From: Parastagonospora avenae f. sp. tritici 18332-5
Taxonomy: Eukaryota; Ascomycota; Dothideomycetes; Pleosporales; Phaeosphaeriaceae
DNA: 64,000 nt
Direction of reading: 5' to 3'
Assembly (NCBI GenBank): GCA_022559985.1
Contig: JAFJTR010000020.1
Span: forward strand, 328,582 to 392,581
Position 1 is the stretch's first letter, and each line of letters opens with the position of its first letter. Below are positions 9,981 through 19,594 of the stretch, piece after piece. Both the position numbers and the translations under genes were made by a program. The notes under the pieces were generated by a model. That model was not told the DNA's origin and searched no databases. It saw nothing but the letters and a program-made list of their open reading frames with translations.

Positions 9981-11922
9981 ATGGGTCAAGGATCTTCGTC
10001 AGAGCATGCTCACTTAACTTCTGGTAATTCTCACCCTATCTCATCGCTTGTGCTGAGCTCTGTTCATTTACCTACCATGCTAAGACTAGGCAGAACAGAT
10101 CAGCTCACTGCTTGCACAGCGCTTCGCGCAGAAGAGTTTCTCCCCACTCGAGCTATACTGCTTCAATTCGGTCTTCCGTTCGCTCGCAGATACTGAATCT
10201 GGAGTTACGTACTGGAGTGAGGCAACATTATGTCGCTTTCTCGAACTTCCCGATGCGCTGGGTGTGGGCTCGGTCGTCTTTCAGATGGCCAGCTATCTAG
10301 GGGCATTTCCCTTGCCGAGCCAAGCTCCCGCTATCCTTACGTATGAGGCTATGCTCAAGGTTATCACTATAATGAGTGAACGATTTGGTGTTGTGCTGAA
10401 GAAGAGAAGTAAAGAGCTGTGGTTGAGAGAGCTATACCGAAGCCTGGCTATATACGACAAAGGCGTACGATCGGAGATTCAAGAAAAAGAGAAAGAGACC
10501 GCAGATAAGAGGCAAGGAGAAATGGCCACGACAAGCAGTAGTCTCGGCTTCGCAATTGATGCGCCAGACGATGGCGATGAGGGAGACGATCAGGAAGACG
10601 ACGAGCTTGTACTCGCAGCTCTAGAATCCATGGATGCCACAGAGGTTTTTAAGCACGGCGAACAGTCGAATGTACATCACTCAATAATACCGACGGACAA
10701 CCTTCTCAAGCTTGTGGAGTTGTTACTGCTCATTGCGCCCATCGATCCGCAGCAGAGTATCTCTAGCCTCTCTCCTGACTTGACAAAGGGCCGAGTTGAG
10801 GAGCTACGACGAGCAGCAAACGTAATAATGTCATCTTTTGGTGCAGAAACCCACCCTGGCGTCACGTACAACACCTTCAATACGGTTGTCTCCCTATGCA
10901 TGCCGCATCTCTTCAACGGCTTACACCCACTTTTCGAGCACTTCCTATTCGCAAAAGACTTTGACCTATCAAAGCGCAAAAGTGGATCTACATCTCCAAC
11001 GGCGGAGACAAAGTCAGTGATACCACTCCCGAAGCCCGTCACTGAGCCTGAGCCACTCCTTCGAGACCCAGGCGAGATTCTTAATCTCACCATAATCAGC
11101 CAGCTTTCGTTCTTCATCGATGGCAACCAACTCTTCCGGCGGCTCCGACCCTTATATAGAGGCAACCAACATGGCTTCAGCATGGGCTCTTTCGAGAAGC
11201 AAGTCTTCAATTGGCGTGCTCCAACCATACTCCTCGTAAAAGGCCGTCTCCTGCCAGCAAAAGCATCGAGTACGCGCGAACGTGCTCTCGAAGATCTCCT
11301 ACCTCCTAAGCGCTATGCAAACAGCATTCCCGAGACCGCCACAAACCAGTCACTCGTCTACGGTGGCTTCATTCCGTCGCAATGGAAGAACACTGGCAAG
11401 ACATGCTTCGGCGACGCAGACACCAAGCTCTTCCAGTTGTCGCCAACTCACGATGTCTTCTCACCTTCGCAGTACGCGGATAACTACGTCTACTTCAACA
11501 AATCTCCCTCACATCCACCTGGTCTTGGTTTTGGGACGAAAATACCGCTTCAGTCATCGGCGCATTCGCACTCGCACGAGACATTCAAACCTGGCATCGT
11601 GTCGCTGCATCTCGACGATGCGCTTGAGTTCGGCATCTTCACACATATCTCTGGAGGTGGTGGAACATTCCATTCGAGTAGGTTGCCGTGTCGGAAAGGC
11701 AAGGACTGGCAAGATCGCTTTGAGATTGAAGAGATTGAAGTCTGGGGCTGTGGTGGCGATGAGGTCGCTGAAGCGCAGAGAAAAGAGTGGGCGTGGCAGG
11801 AGAGGGAAGCGGAGGCTAGGAGAAGGATTAATTTGGGTACGGGGGACGTCGAGTTGGACAGGGAGTTATTGAAGATGGCTGGGATTATTGGCGGCGGTCA
11901 ATCTGGGGGTAGCATGGGCTAA
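9981..11922 (+). CDS. RTC5: Rtc5-like TLDc-domain protein
   Basis: Two exons, 9981-10023 and 10094-11922, separated by a 70-nt GTAATT...GCAG intron, encode 623 aa. The intron is needed to join MGQGSSSEHAHLTS to EQISSLLAQRFAQKSFSPLE, which then runs into the conserved TYWSEATLCRFLELPDALGV segment. The N-terminal Met-Gly-x-Gly-Ser-Ser is a classic N-myristoylation site, as in yeast Rtc5. The C-terminal ~220 residues form the TLDc domain (SLVYGGFIPSQWKNTGKTCF, VSLHLDDALEFGIFTHISGG, FEIEEIEVWGCGG). TLDc proteins such as Oxr1 and Rtc5 act on the vacuolar V-ATPase and promote its disassembly; the name comes from a telomere-capping screen. An acidic linker lies near residues 200-215. The family is clear; the V-ATPase role is inferred from yeast. 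Confidence 0.9.
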
Positions 11923-12241
11923 AAGCATTGGAGAACTGGAGATAGACTATGCAATAATATCGCTTGAGAGGCACAAGTCGTGCTACTATGAGTCTTATGC
12001 CCTCATTCTTGTACGCTTCGTGCGAACGCTTTGATGAAACCTCTGTGTGAATTGATGTAATTTCCCAAACGCCGAAGATGCTGGGTATGCATACATATTT
12101 TACAATTCTGCGCCCCGCTTGCTCTCCTTCACCAAATCCGATCCGAAACCATCTCGTATGCCCTCGGTCGTTGGTATTTGTCGTCTATCCTTGCCTAGCT
12201 ATTGTTAGCACTCATCTTTACACCATCTTGCTGACTCATTC
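11923..12241. other. Convergent 3' region of RTC5 and bL36m
   Basis: About 320 bases hold the facing 3' ends of two genes. The sequence is AT-richer than the flanking coding DNA. Frames through it are extensions or shadows of the minus-strand ribosomal protein gene. Confidence 0.45.
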
Positions 12242-12568
12242 CTACCTCTGCTTATGCTTCGGGTTCTTGCTACAGATGATATACACATATCGGCCCTTCT
12301 TCCTCCTCACACTCTTGCACCCATCGCACAGTTTCTTGACTGAGCTCCTCACCTTCATGCCTCGCGACTGTTGCGCCTTTTGTAATCGCAGGCCATTAAA
12401 GCATGCTGTGAGGTCTTCGAGTGGCTGTGCGCGGGCCTGGCGCAGGCTCGGTCGTAGTAGGGTGTTGCAGGCGCATGTTGGCGTGTGGATGTGGCGTTGT
12501 CGTAGGAAAGTGCGCGAAGGCGAGAAGAACATACGACGAAGGGGTAGTAGAAGAGACCGTGGGAGCAT
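12242..12568 (-). CDS. RTC6: Mitochondrial ribosomal protein bL36m
   Basis: The frame ends with the complete bacterial-type L36 protein: MKVRSSVKKLCDGCKSVRRK, then KGRYVYIICSKNPKHKQR. The zinc ligands Cys-x2-Cys, a third Cys and a His are all visible. This small protein belongs to the large subunit of the mitochondrial ribosome (yeast Rtc6). I start it at the ATG at 12568, which gives a 108-aa precursor with an Arg/Ser/Leu-rich, acid-free N terminus (MLPRSLLLPLRRMFF) suited to mitochondrial import. The frame remains open upstream to 12661, but that extension has no targeting character. No intron is required. The gene is convergent with RTC5. Confidence 0.88.
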   Translation of the reverse strand: MLPRSLLLPLRRMFFSPSRTFLRQRHIHTPTCACNTLLRPSLRQARAQPLEDLTACFNGLRLQKAQQSRGMKVRSSVKKLCDGCKSVRRKKGRYVYIICSKNPKHKQR

Positions 12569-13132
12569 TTTAGCAGGTTTGTCGGGGCGTACAATGGTGA
12601 TTTGGGTGTTAATGGTGGTGATGGTGGTGGAGTTCGAGGAAATATCTGCCAAGAAAAGCACGTGCCCTCCGCGGTCTTTCCTTTATGTGGTTGGTCTCTT
12701 TGAGGAACACATGCGACCGTCGCAAGGAGCGTTCGCTACATCAAACAAATAGAATAGGTCGCTGATGAATGTACCGAAAGCGTCTCTTACAAGGGTACAA
12801 AATGTACACCACAATGTTTCCTCGCACATTTGGTCGACCTTGCGAGTCTCGTACAAGGTTTTGGTCGACCTCGGATAAACTTCCTGGACCTCTGCCCCAA
12901 TTTTATGCATGGCTAGATATGAACTTGCGGTTATCATCGAATCGCAGGTCAGAGCGTCAGAGCCATAGGTCAGAATGTCAGAAACGCTAGTAGGAGACGG
13001 TGTCCAGGTTGCGAAGGCCCCCGCATGCAGTAACGCCCGGCTGTGCCCCAAGCTATGGTACGCCCGACGTCATGGGTATAAGAAGTGCATGCCATTACCT
13101 TAACTTTCCGTGACTATCAACACGTACACGAA
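12569..13132. other. Divergent promoter region, bL36m and dehydrogenase
   Basis: The interval lies between two genes transcribed away from each other. It carries a short GGT/GTG-rich microsatellite-like stretch near 12612-12632 and a TATA-like element at 13077. The minus-strand frame at 12683-13051 has no motif. Confidence 0.45.
13077..13082 (+). promoter_or_regulatory. TATA-like element upstream of the dehydrogenase
   Basis: TATAAG lies 56 bases before the chosen ATG at 13133 and only a few bases before another in-frame ATG at 13085. If it is used, transcription would begin downstream of 13085, which is one reason for preferring 13133 as the start. Confidence 0.35.
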
Positions 13133-14526
13133 ATGGGGAAGTCACCGTATGATTGGATGAATGGCTTGGGAGAGTGGGCTGAGTGGCTTGCAAGTAGGCC
13201 AAATGTTGCGAAGAAGGACGATGCATTGAGATTTGGCATCCTTGGTGCAGCAAACATTGCGTATGTGCTTCTAAAGCCGTGAAGCAGAATTCGTAGAAAC
13301 AAGCTAACTAGCATACGTAGTCTGACAGCGCTGATCCAACCGGCACGGTCCCATCCTGAAGTCATCATTGCTGCTGTTGCGGCCAGAGATGGGAAGAAGG
13401 CGCAAGCATATGCGAAGAAATACGGCATTCCAAGTGTGCACAAAAGCTACGATGGCAAGTGCTACCTCGCTGTCAGTACTACTAAAACTAACACGGTCCG
13501 CCAGATCTCATCAATGACCCCTCTATCGATTGCATCTACAACCCTCTCCCCAATGGATTGCACTACGAATGGACCTTGAAAGCGCTCAAAGCCGGAAAAA
13601 ACGTCCTCCTCGAGAAGCCTGCAACCTCTAATGCCGAAGAAGCGCGGTCACTCTTCCACCATTCTGTTCTCTCTTCACCCAATGCCCCGATCCTGCTGGA
13701 AGCCCGACACTACCAGTTCCACCCAGCATGGCACACATTCCTTTCCCTCTTTGACCCCAAAGATGTAGAATCAGCAGACGCCACCACAGCGCTGCCAGGC
13801 GGCATGTTCTCTCACGACGACATCCGCTTCAAATACCACCTCGCCGGCGGCACCCTGATGGATCTGGGCACGTACAACCTCAGCGCCCTGCGCGCCATCT
13901 TCGCCTCCGACCCATCATCCGTGGTATCCGCATCTCCCCGCCTCATGTCCCCTCCCCACGACAGCAAGTGCGATCGCGCCATGCTCGCAACCTACGCCTT
14001 CCCCAACGGCGGCACAGCAACTCTCCTAGCCGATCTCGACGCCCGTGTGACCAAAAGCAGCGGCACATGGTGGTCCTGGCTCTTCGACACATGGCCCAAC
14101 TACACAGCGAAGGGAATGCCGCCAGTATGCAGCGTCGTGCTACGGCCCAAGCACGGCGTCGAAGAAAACCTAAACATTACTACGCAGAAAACTATCACGA
14201 TGAATAATTTTATGGGCCCGCATATCTGGCATAGAATCGATATCCAGACGACGACAACGTATCGCGATGCGAAGGATAAGGTTGTCAGGACGGAGAAACA
14301 CACGGAGACTAAGAAGCAGTATGTTTGGCCTGAAGGGCAAGGCCCGGGAGAGGACTGGTGGCCGACGTATCGGTATATGATGGAGGGGTTTGTGGATAGG
14401 GTCAAGGGGAGGAAGAGTAGGGCGTGGGTCGACGGCGAGGACTCAGTTAGACAGATGGAGAGTATTGACCAGACATATGAAAAGGCTGGCATGGCTGTCA
14501 GGCCGACGAGCAAGAGTCTTGAATGA
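13133..14526 (+). CDS. Gfo/Idh/MocA-family NAD(P)-dependent oxidoreductase
   Basis: Three exons, 13133-13260, 13321-13454 and 13505-14526, encode 427 aa. The Rossmann nucleotide-binding motif FGILGAANIA spans the first junction. HPEVIIAAVAARDGKKAQAY follows, and the family's catalytic-region motif EKP sits in VLLEKPATSNAEEA. The C-terminal half has the alpha/beta fold expected for substrate binding (YQFHPAWHTFLSLF, GGTLMDLGTYNLSAL). Closest types known to me are the fungal D-xylose 1-dehydrogenase (NADP+)/dimeric dihydrodiol dehydrogenase group; the substrate is not determined by the sequence. The second intron (13455-13504) begins GC rather than GT (G|GCAAGT...CCAG); no GT donor gives an open frame here. 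The start at 13133 is preferred over the in-frame ATG at 13085. Confidence 0.87.
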
Positions 14527-14960
14527 AGAGTGGATATCGGATGGAGTTGATTTGGCGAAAGGCAGAATTTGAACATTTACACCGATTCTTAACTTACAAC
14601 TGTATCCATATCCCTGTATTCATATTTGTTATCGGTGACATTGTTGCATTGCTTGGAGCGTCGGGCTATAGGGTTCAATAGATCGCACCGGGGCAGCTTC
14701 AACACATTGCGAAAGTGAGAGTGCGAAGTTGAATAATTACTTGGATTACACTATTATTGCGAGATGACATCGTAAATCATCAAAAAGGTTCTCGTATACA
14801 AAACGCAGTTTTCAAATCGAGAAGTTCATATCTCGCTCACGCGTCAGGTTTTCCGCAGCACCGTCAACATCGACCACTCCATCGGGGGTATACATCGTCA
14901 GCCGCGGGGTACTACGAGAGGATGAGGAGGCGCGTGCTAAGAAGTACGTCAGTAAGACGT
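14527..14960. other. Convergent 3' region
   Basis: Facing 3' ends of the dehydrogenase (+) and the Pil1 gene (-). Only short motif-free frames are present; I see no further gene. Confidence 0.45.
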
Positions 14961-16394
14961 CTATGCGGCAATGACTCTCTCCTCTTCGCGACCACGCTGC
15001 TCGCTAGCAATAGTGGAGTGCTGCTCGTCGTCGTCGAGCTCGTCACGGTCATCATAGCCGTTACCTTGGTGCTCTGAGGCAGGGATCCAAAGTCCAGACT
15101 CCCTATCCATGGTCTGATCCTGACCCGAGAGGTCAACACCCTCGCCGCGGCGGGTAGCGTTGCGGCGACGCTGGGACAGGGTACGGGATCGCTGGGATAG
15201 CTTGGAGGAGACGGAGGCATTCTGGGAGACCCAGTTGGTCAGGGCGTCTTCGCAGTCCTGGATGATGCTGTGCCGCGTTAGTGTCGTTCACTAGTCGGGT
15301 CGAAGTACATACGCCTTGCTAGCCTCATAGCCGTCGTAAGCCTGGCGAGTCTCTCCGGGAGTGACTGGGTTGTCGTCGATGAGCTCGAGGAGGTGCTTGC
15401 CGTAGCCTGCAATGATGGCAAGCTTCTCGCAGTGCTCACGCATAGCATCGAACTGGTAAGTGAATGCGGCCTTGAGCTTCTCGCGGGTAATGTTGGAAAG
15501 CTGGGCCTCGGCGACGAGAGACTCGGCCTCGGCGCGCACAAGTTCCTGTTCAAGGACCACAATCTTGGGTGAGTTGGGCTCCTTGTACTTCAATTGGGCA
15601 ATCTGGTCGGTGATCTTCTGCTTGCCTGCGTACATATGAGCATTGGAATAAAGCAAGACAATCTTCGGGCAACTTACGGTCGCGGCTGGGCTGGACGGAA
15701 GCCTCGATGTTGCGGATACTCTTGATGGTAACACGGTACTGGTCGTAGCGGTCGACATACTGGTCCTCGAGCTCACCAATCTCATAGATGAGCACACCCA
15801 GCTTGTCCGTGACGTCAGACACGTCGTCGTCGCAGGCCTCGCCCCAAATGGAGAGTTGTTGCTGAATGGCCAATTAGCGTGGTACGGGGTTACATCCGCA
15901 CGGTCACAAGCTTACAGCAACCTCCATACGCTCCCTAGAAACCAGCTCCATACTGCGCATGACGTTCTTCTCCATCTTGACGAGCTGCGAGAGCTTCTTT
16001 GCAAGATCAGGTCCAAAAGCGCCCGCGGACTTGTGGCGGAACGTGTGGCCTGTGAAAAGGAGTCCATATTAGCATTGGTGCTCACTCAAATTGAACCTGA
16101 AAAGGCAGAAAGTCATATCCGAGGCTACAAGAACAGTCTTTCGTGCCTCACTGTGCTAGGTGTACGGGTCGCGTGTGCCAAATGACGACACTGATACACA
16201 AAGACACCGCAAACGGCCAGATTCGGACTTGCAGCGCTGGGAGGGTGAAGCACAAAAGATTGGTTGAGTGACGTACCAATGTTGGCCTTTCCAAAGAAAC
16301 GTCCGCTCTTCGTCGAAGACGACGGAGGGGGCGGGTTCTGAATCTGCGACGCCGTAGGCGCGCGAGACTGGCGCATGCTGTATGTTCGGTGCAT
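14961..16394 (-). CDS. PIL1: Eisosome core protein Pil1/Lsp1 (BAR domain)
   Basis: Five exons on the minus strand: 16277-16394, 15916-16049, 15678-15861, 15313-15625 and 14961-15267, encoding 351 aa. Phases agree at every junction. Family landmarks are the N terminus MHRTYSMRQSRAPTASQIQN, SGRFFGKANIGHTFRHKSAG across the first junction, GPDLAKKLSQLVKMEKNVMR, LSIWGEACDDDVSDVTDKLG and AFTYQFDAMREHCEKLAIIA. The protein forms the banana-shaped BAR scaffold of eisosomes, static furrows of the fungal plasma membrane, and binds PI(4,5)P2. The divergent C-terminal tail is Arg/Gln- and Asp/Glu-rich. The first intron is long for this genome (227 nt); the others are 45-54 nt. Whether this is the PilA or the second paralogue cannot be decided from this window. 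Confidence 0.93.
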
Positions 16395-17023
16395 CGTGCT
16401 GGCTGTGTCCGATCAAGTGAAGAGAGGTAGTGGGTATATCAGGACGAAGTTGTTGGTGTTTAGTTTTGCAGAAAGCGCACAGGTGGTGAGGTGAGGGCGG
16501 CTTTTGTTATGCTTCATGTTCGATGACGTCGAGCAGTTGGTCTCCGCGCTCGGGCCGTCGATCTAGCCGCGCATGCTCCAGGCTCCACCGAACACGCGAA
16601 TCATCTGGGCATCGAATCTCAAAGCGGCTTATTACCAGCGGGTGCATGTCCCAATTGGTGCTATGCCTCATGGTCGTCCCAGGGATCTTACCCTGATCGT
16701 ACAGATTGTCCTCTCCACTCTTCCCCATACTGTCTGCAAAGATGCAGATATTCTGCTTTGAGAGGTGCGCTAGCCATGTCACAAATCAAGGTCAATTGGC
16801 GTCGTGGCTAAGCCTCGGAAGACCCTGTGACGTCTGGCCGCCATAACAACCACGCTACTGCAGATACCAACAATCGGAGCTTATTCAAATCATTTGCCCT
16901 GTCGATCTGGGGGCTAGCCGCAAGACATGCACACACCGTGTGTGGCTGTGTATGAAAGTGAGATTGTGTCATTGGGTATCACGTTTGTTTACGCCGCTAG
17001 AATGCAGGTATTGTACAAATTAT
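16395..17023. other. Promoter/leader of the Pil1 gene and metaxin 3' flank
   Basis: On the minus strand the ~100 bases before the Pil1 ATG are C/A- and CT-rich, like 5' leaders in this genome. The small minus frame at 16507-16782 lacks motifs. I see nothing else. Confidence 0.45.
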
Positions 17024-18459
17024 TCAGAATTGTGAATATGCGCCAGCCGGCATTTGGTGGGCGAAAATGCTCAAGATGTCACCAGCTTCACCAAAGCCAG
17101 TACTTGAACGCAGTGCCCAGAAAATGAGGGCGCCCTCGCGCGGCGAGCGACGGTGATGGATCGCAAGCGAGGCAAGCCCGATGGTCGCGGCTGCCGTTGC
17201 GCCTAGTAGTGTGTTGACAAAGACGGGAGAGGGGAGCGACGAACTCATGTTCTTTAAAGACAGCGGAGAGTCCATGTGCACGACAGATGTGCCCTGCGTG
17301 AACCATGAAACCAGAGGGAGTTTTCCAGCAATCTCTCGAGCTCCATTCAGGGCGCTGGACATTAAACCTTGGGACCGAGGCTGCCATGGTAGCAGCATTC
17401 CACTTGAAGCTTGGGGTGGACCGGAAGATATGGTCCATACATCTGCTGGCTTGGTCTCTTCGTCAGTGAAGATGTCTTTTCGCAATCTACGAATATACGA
17501 AGCGATGCGAGGGAACTTTGTCTGTATGGTCTCCTTGACCCACGCTTGAGGTACTGCTGGGTAGAACAGCAAAGACAGGTAGCCGAATGCGAGACAATCG
17601 AGGCTAGAGAGTCTATCCTCTGTCAGGAGGAAGTCTGTCTTTCCAAGCAGATCAGCCAATGGGTCCAAAAGCTCGTTGGTGAGACTGTCGAGCCTGAAGC
17701 GCGCAGCATACACCGGCGTGCCTAGAAATCCACCGATCCCCTTCCCACGTCCCATGTGCAATGCGCTGGGCTGACCGCCTGTTGGAATTCCTGCGGCTCT
17801 TTTGGCAGCTTCATAGTCCGACGATGCGGTACCTCGACCTGGTGCAAAAGCTTCCCCAACCGTTGTATCCACGTCTAAACTGCTCAAGCCCATGTGCACT
17901 GTCCGCGACCTGGCAACATCTCGACGTTTTGGTGGTATGGTATAATTTGCGAACCATGGAAGCAGGGCGGTATAGGCAGAAGATGTGGTGGTGTTGTAGT
18001 TCTCGGCAGAGACGTATAGCAACAGGTCAATCAGTGGAGTCGCCGTCGATTGAAGGAAAGCAATGAAGCTAAGGATTTGTCAGCGGCTTCTGATGTAAGT
18101 CTGCGGATACACCAACGCTGTTTTGTCAGTCTGTTGTCCGTTCGTAAGCTTGGAGTCGAGATCTTCAGTGACGTCTGGGTGGTTCCGAAGGTATGCGACA
18201 ATGTCTTCGAAGCCTGTCGCTGTCGCTACTCCGTCGTCGTAAAGTATCGGTAAGCTTCCTAACAACTACGTCAGACTCACATGGAAGGCGCAGGGTATTT
18301 CAGCGTACCCGTAGCCCCAACCGTGGTGTCGTAGTCGGCAACCAATGACCAGGCCCCTTTGGGTATCACGCGTTGGCAGTACGCTATGGTGGCAATGCAC
18401 TCGGGGTCAATGGACGGTAGTCCAAAGGCTGGACCCCATGCGTGAAGTTGCAGCACCAT
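17024..18459 (-). CDS. Metaxin/Sam37-like mitochondrial import protein
   Basis: Three exons, 18309-18459, 18111-18258 and 17024-18068, encode 447 aa. The start MVLQLHAWGPAFGLPSIDPE is typical of the Tom37/Sam37 N-terminal thioredoxin-like domain. GSLPILYDDGVATATGFEDI spans the first junction and continues with VAYLRNHPD, then PLIDLLLYVSAENYNTT. A GST-C-like metaxin region follows (FLLTEDRLSSLDCLAFGYLS, FPRIASYIRRL). A hydrophobic segment near the C terminus (NTLLGATAAATIGLASLAI) would anchor it. Sam37/metaxin-1 works with Sam50 and Sam35 in inserting beta-barrel proteins into the mitochondrial outer membrane. The first intron is 50 nt; an apparent 22-26-nt intron seen at first was rejected. 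The donor of the second intron is ambiguous by six bases (GTATCC chosen), without changing the frame. Confidence 0.84.
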
Positions 18460-18653
18460 TCCGACGTCAGTGTGTAGAAGCTGCGAACTTAGCTGTCTTC
18501 GTAGAAGAACTTCGACGCTACGTATATATAATCGATAAGAAAATCGTCGGGCACGTGACAGCGCAACATCAACGGGCATCCCTGCCAGATCTCCCCACTC
18601 AACCTCCGCCGCTCTCCCTCGGGCTTTATCAATCACACTACGCCTTACCCGTC
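18460..18653. promoter_or_regulatory. Bidirectional promoter, 194 bp
   Basis: The start codons of the metaxin gene (-) and the conserved unknown gene (+) are only 194 bp apart and point away from each other, so both 5'UTRs and core promoters must share this segment. A TATATATAA-like run lies near 18523-18531. Confidence 0.6.
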
Positions 18654-19594
18654 ATGGCCCCGCTTAGACGATATCTCAGGATCACAAAATACTCAGTCCT
18701 CGAAGTTCGCATCTACCTTGACCGGCCAGCTGACGCAGATGCATGGCTCTTAAAACGCGACGATCCAGCGTTGCCACGCGTCATCCAGGCAGTTCGACCG
18801 CTGGTTCTGCCTAAACTGCGCGAGGAAAACGAGCGAGGCAAGGGCAAAGGGGGAGCAAAGGCTAAGAAGAAGGGTGTCAAGGATGTGGTCGTCGAAGGTC
18901 AGTCAAATCGAAACGTTAACGATCAAGCTTGATACATGTTTGAGCCTCATTTCTGACTCAGACGGCTGATCCCATCTCAGAAGATTTTGAAGTCTCTATT
19001 TTCTTGACGGAACTTTCCTCCCGTCACTCCGTATTGACCAAACAGAAGATTTTCAAGGACAAGGCGCGCATTCAAAGTAACTCGGGGAAGCTCACTAATT
19101 GGCTTACCACTGGAACAAGCGACCAACCTGTGGTCATCAATGAAGATGCGACGGAGCCGATCGTGATCAGAGAAGAAGATGACGAAGAAGATCTTGATAT
19201 TGCCGACATTCCTGAAGCAGATGGACTTCTCGACTCCTCTAGGCGGTCATTACGTCACAAGCGCCCAATAAAAAACACAGAAGACAATACATCCAGCGAC
19301 AGTGAAAGCTCAGCCTTATTCGTTCCTGTTCGGCCGAGCAAGCGAAGCAAAATGAGCGAGATAATCACCGAACCTAGTCGGGAGAAAGACGCCGAAGAGG
19401 CCGGAGATGACAAAAAGAAACTTGGATTGAACACCTCCTATGATGGCTTCAGCATCTACGGGCGCATTCTGTGTCTCGTGGTAAAGCGTCGCGGCGCAAG
19501 AGTCCCAGGTCTAGCCTCAAGTCAACAGATGTTGGAAAACTGGGTATCCACGCAAGCCGCAGCGGAGCCCGAGGATGACGAAGATACTGGATGA
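18654..19594 (+). CDS. Conserved fungal protein of unknown function
   Basis: Two exons, 18654-18897 and 18981-19594, with an 83-nt intron, encode 285 aa. The N-terminal ~70 residues are compact and well ordered (MAPLRRYLRITKYSVLEVRI, then LPRVIQAVRPLVLPKLREEN), followed by a Lys/Gly-rich linker. After the junction, DFEVSIFLTELSSRHSVLTK forms a second conserved block. The C-terminal half is acidic and low in complexity, with a basic patch RRSLRHKRP and a possible SUMO-interacting core PVVINED/PIVIREE in an acidic context, suggesting a nuclear protein. I recall similar proteins across filamentous ascomycetes, annotated only as hypothetical. Shares a bidirectional promoter with the metaxin gene. 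Confidence 0.78.

Noticed and set aside
9981..12568. RTC5 next to the yeast RTC6 orthologue as a functional telomere-capping cluster
   Set aside because: The shared names come from one yeast screen; the products are a V-ATPase regulator and a mitochondrial ribosomal protein, and the genes are convergent. Most likely coincidence.
18259..18308. Apparent 22-26-nt intron in the metaxin gene
   Set aside because: An upstream GTACGC donor gives a 50-nt intron with matching phase and restores the conserved GSLPILYDD segment.
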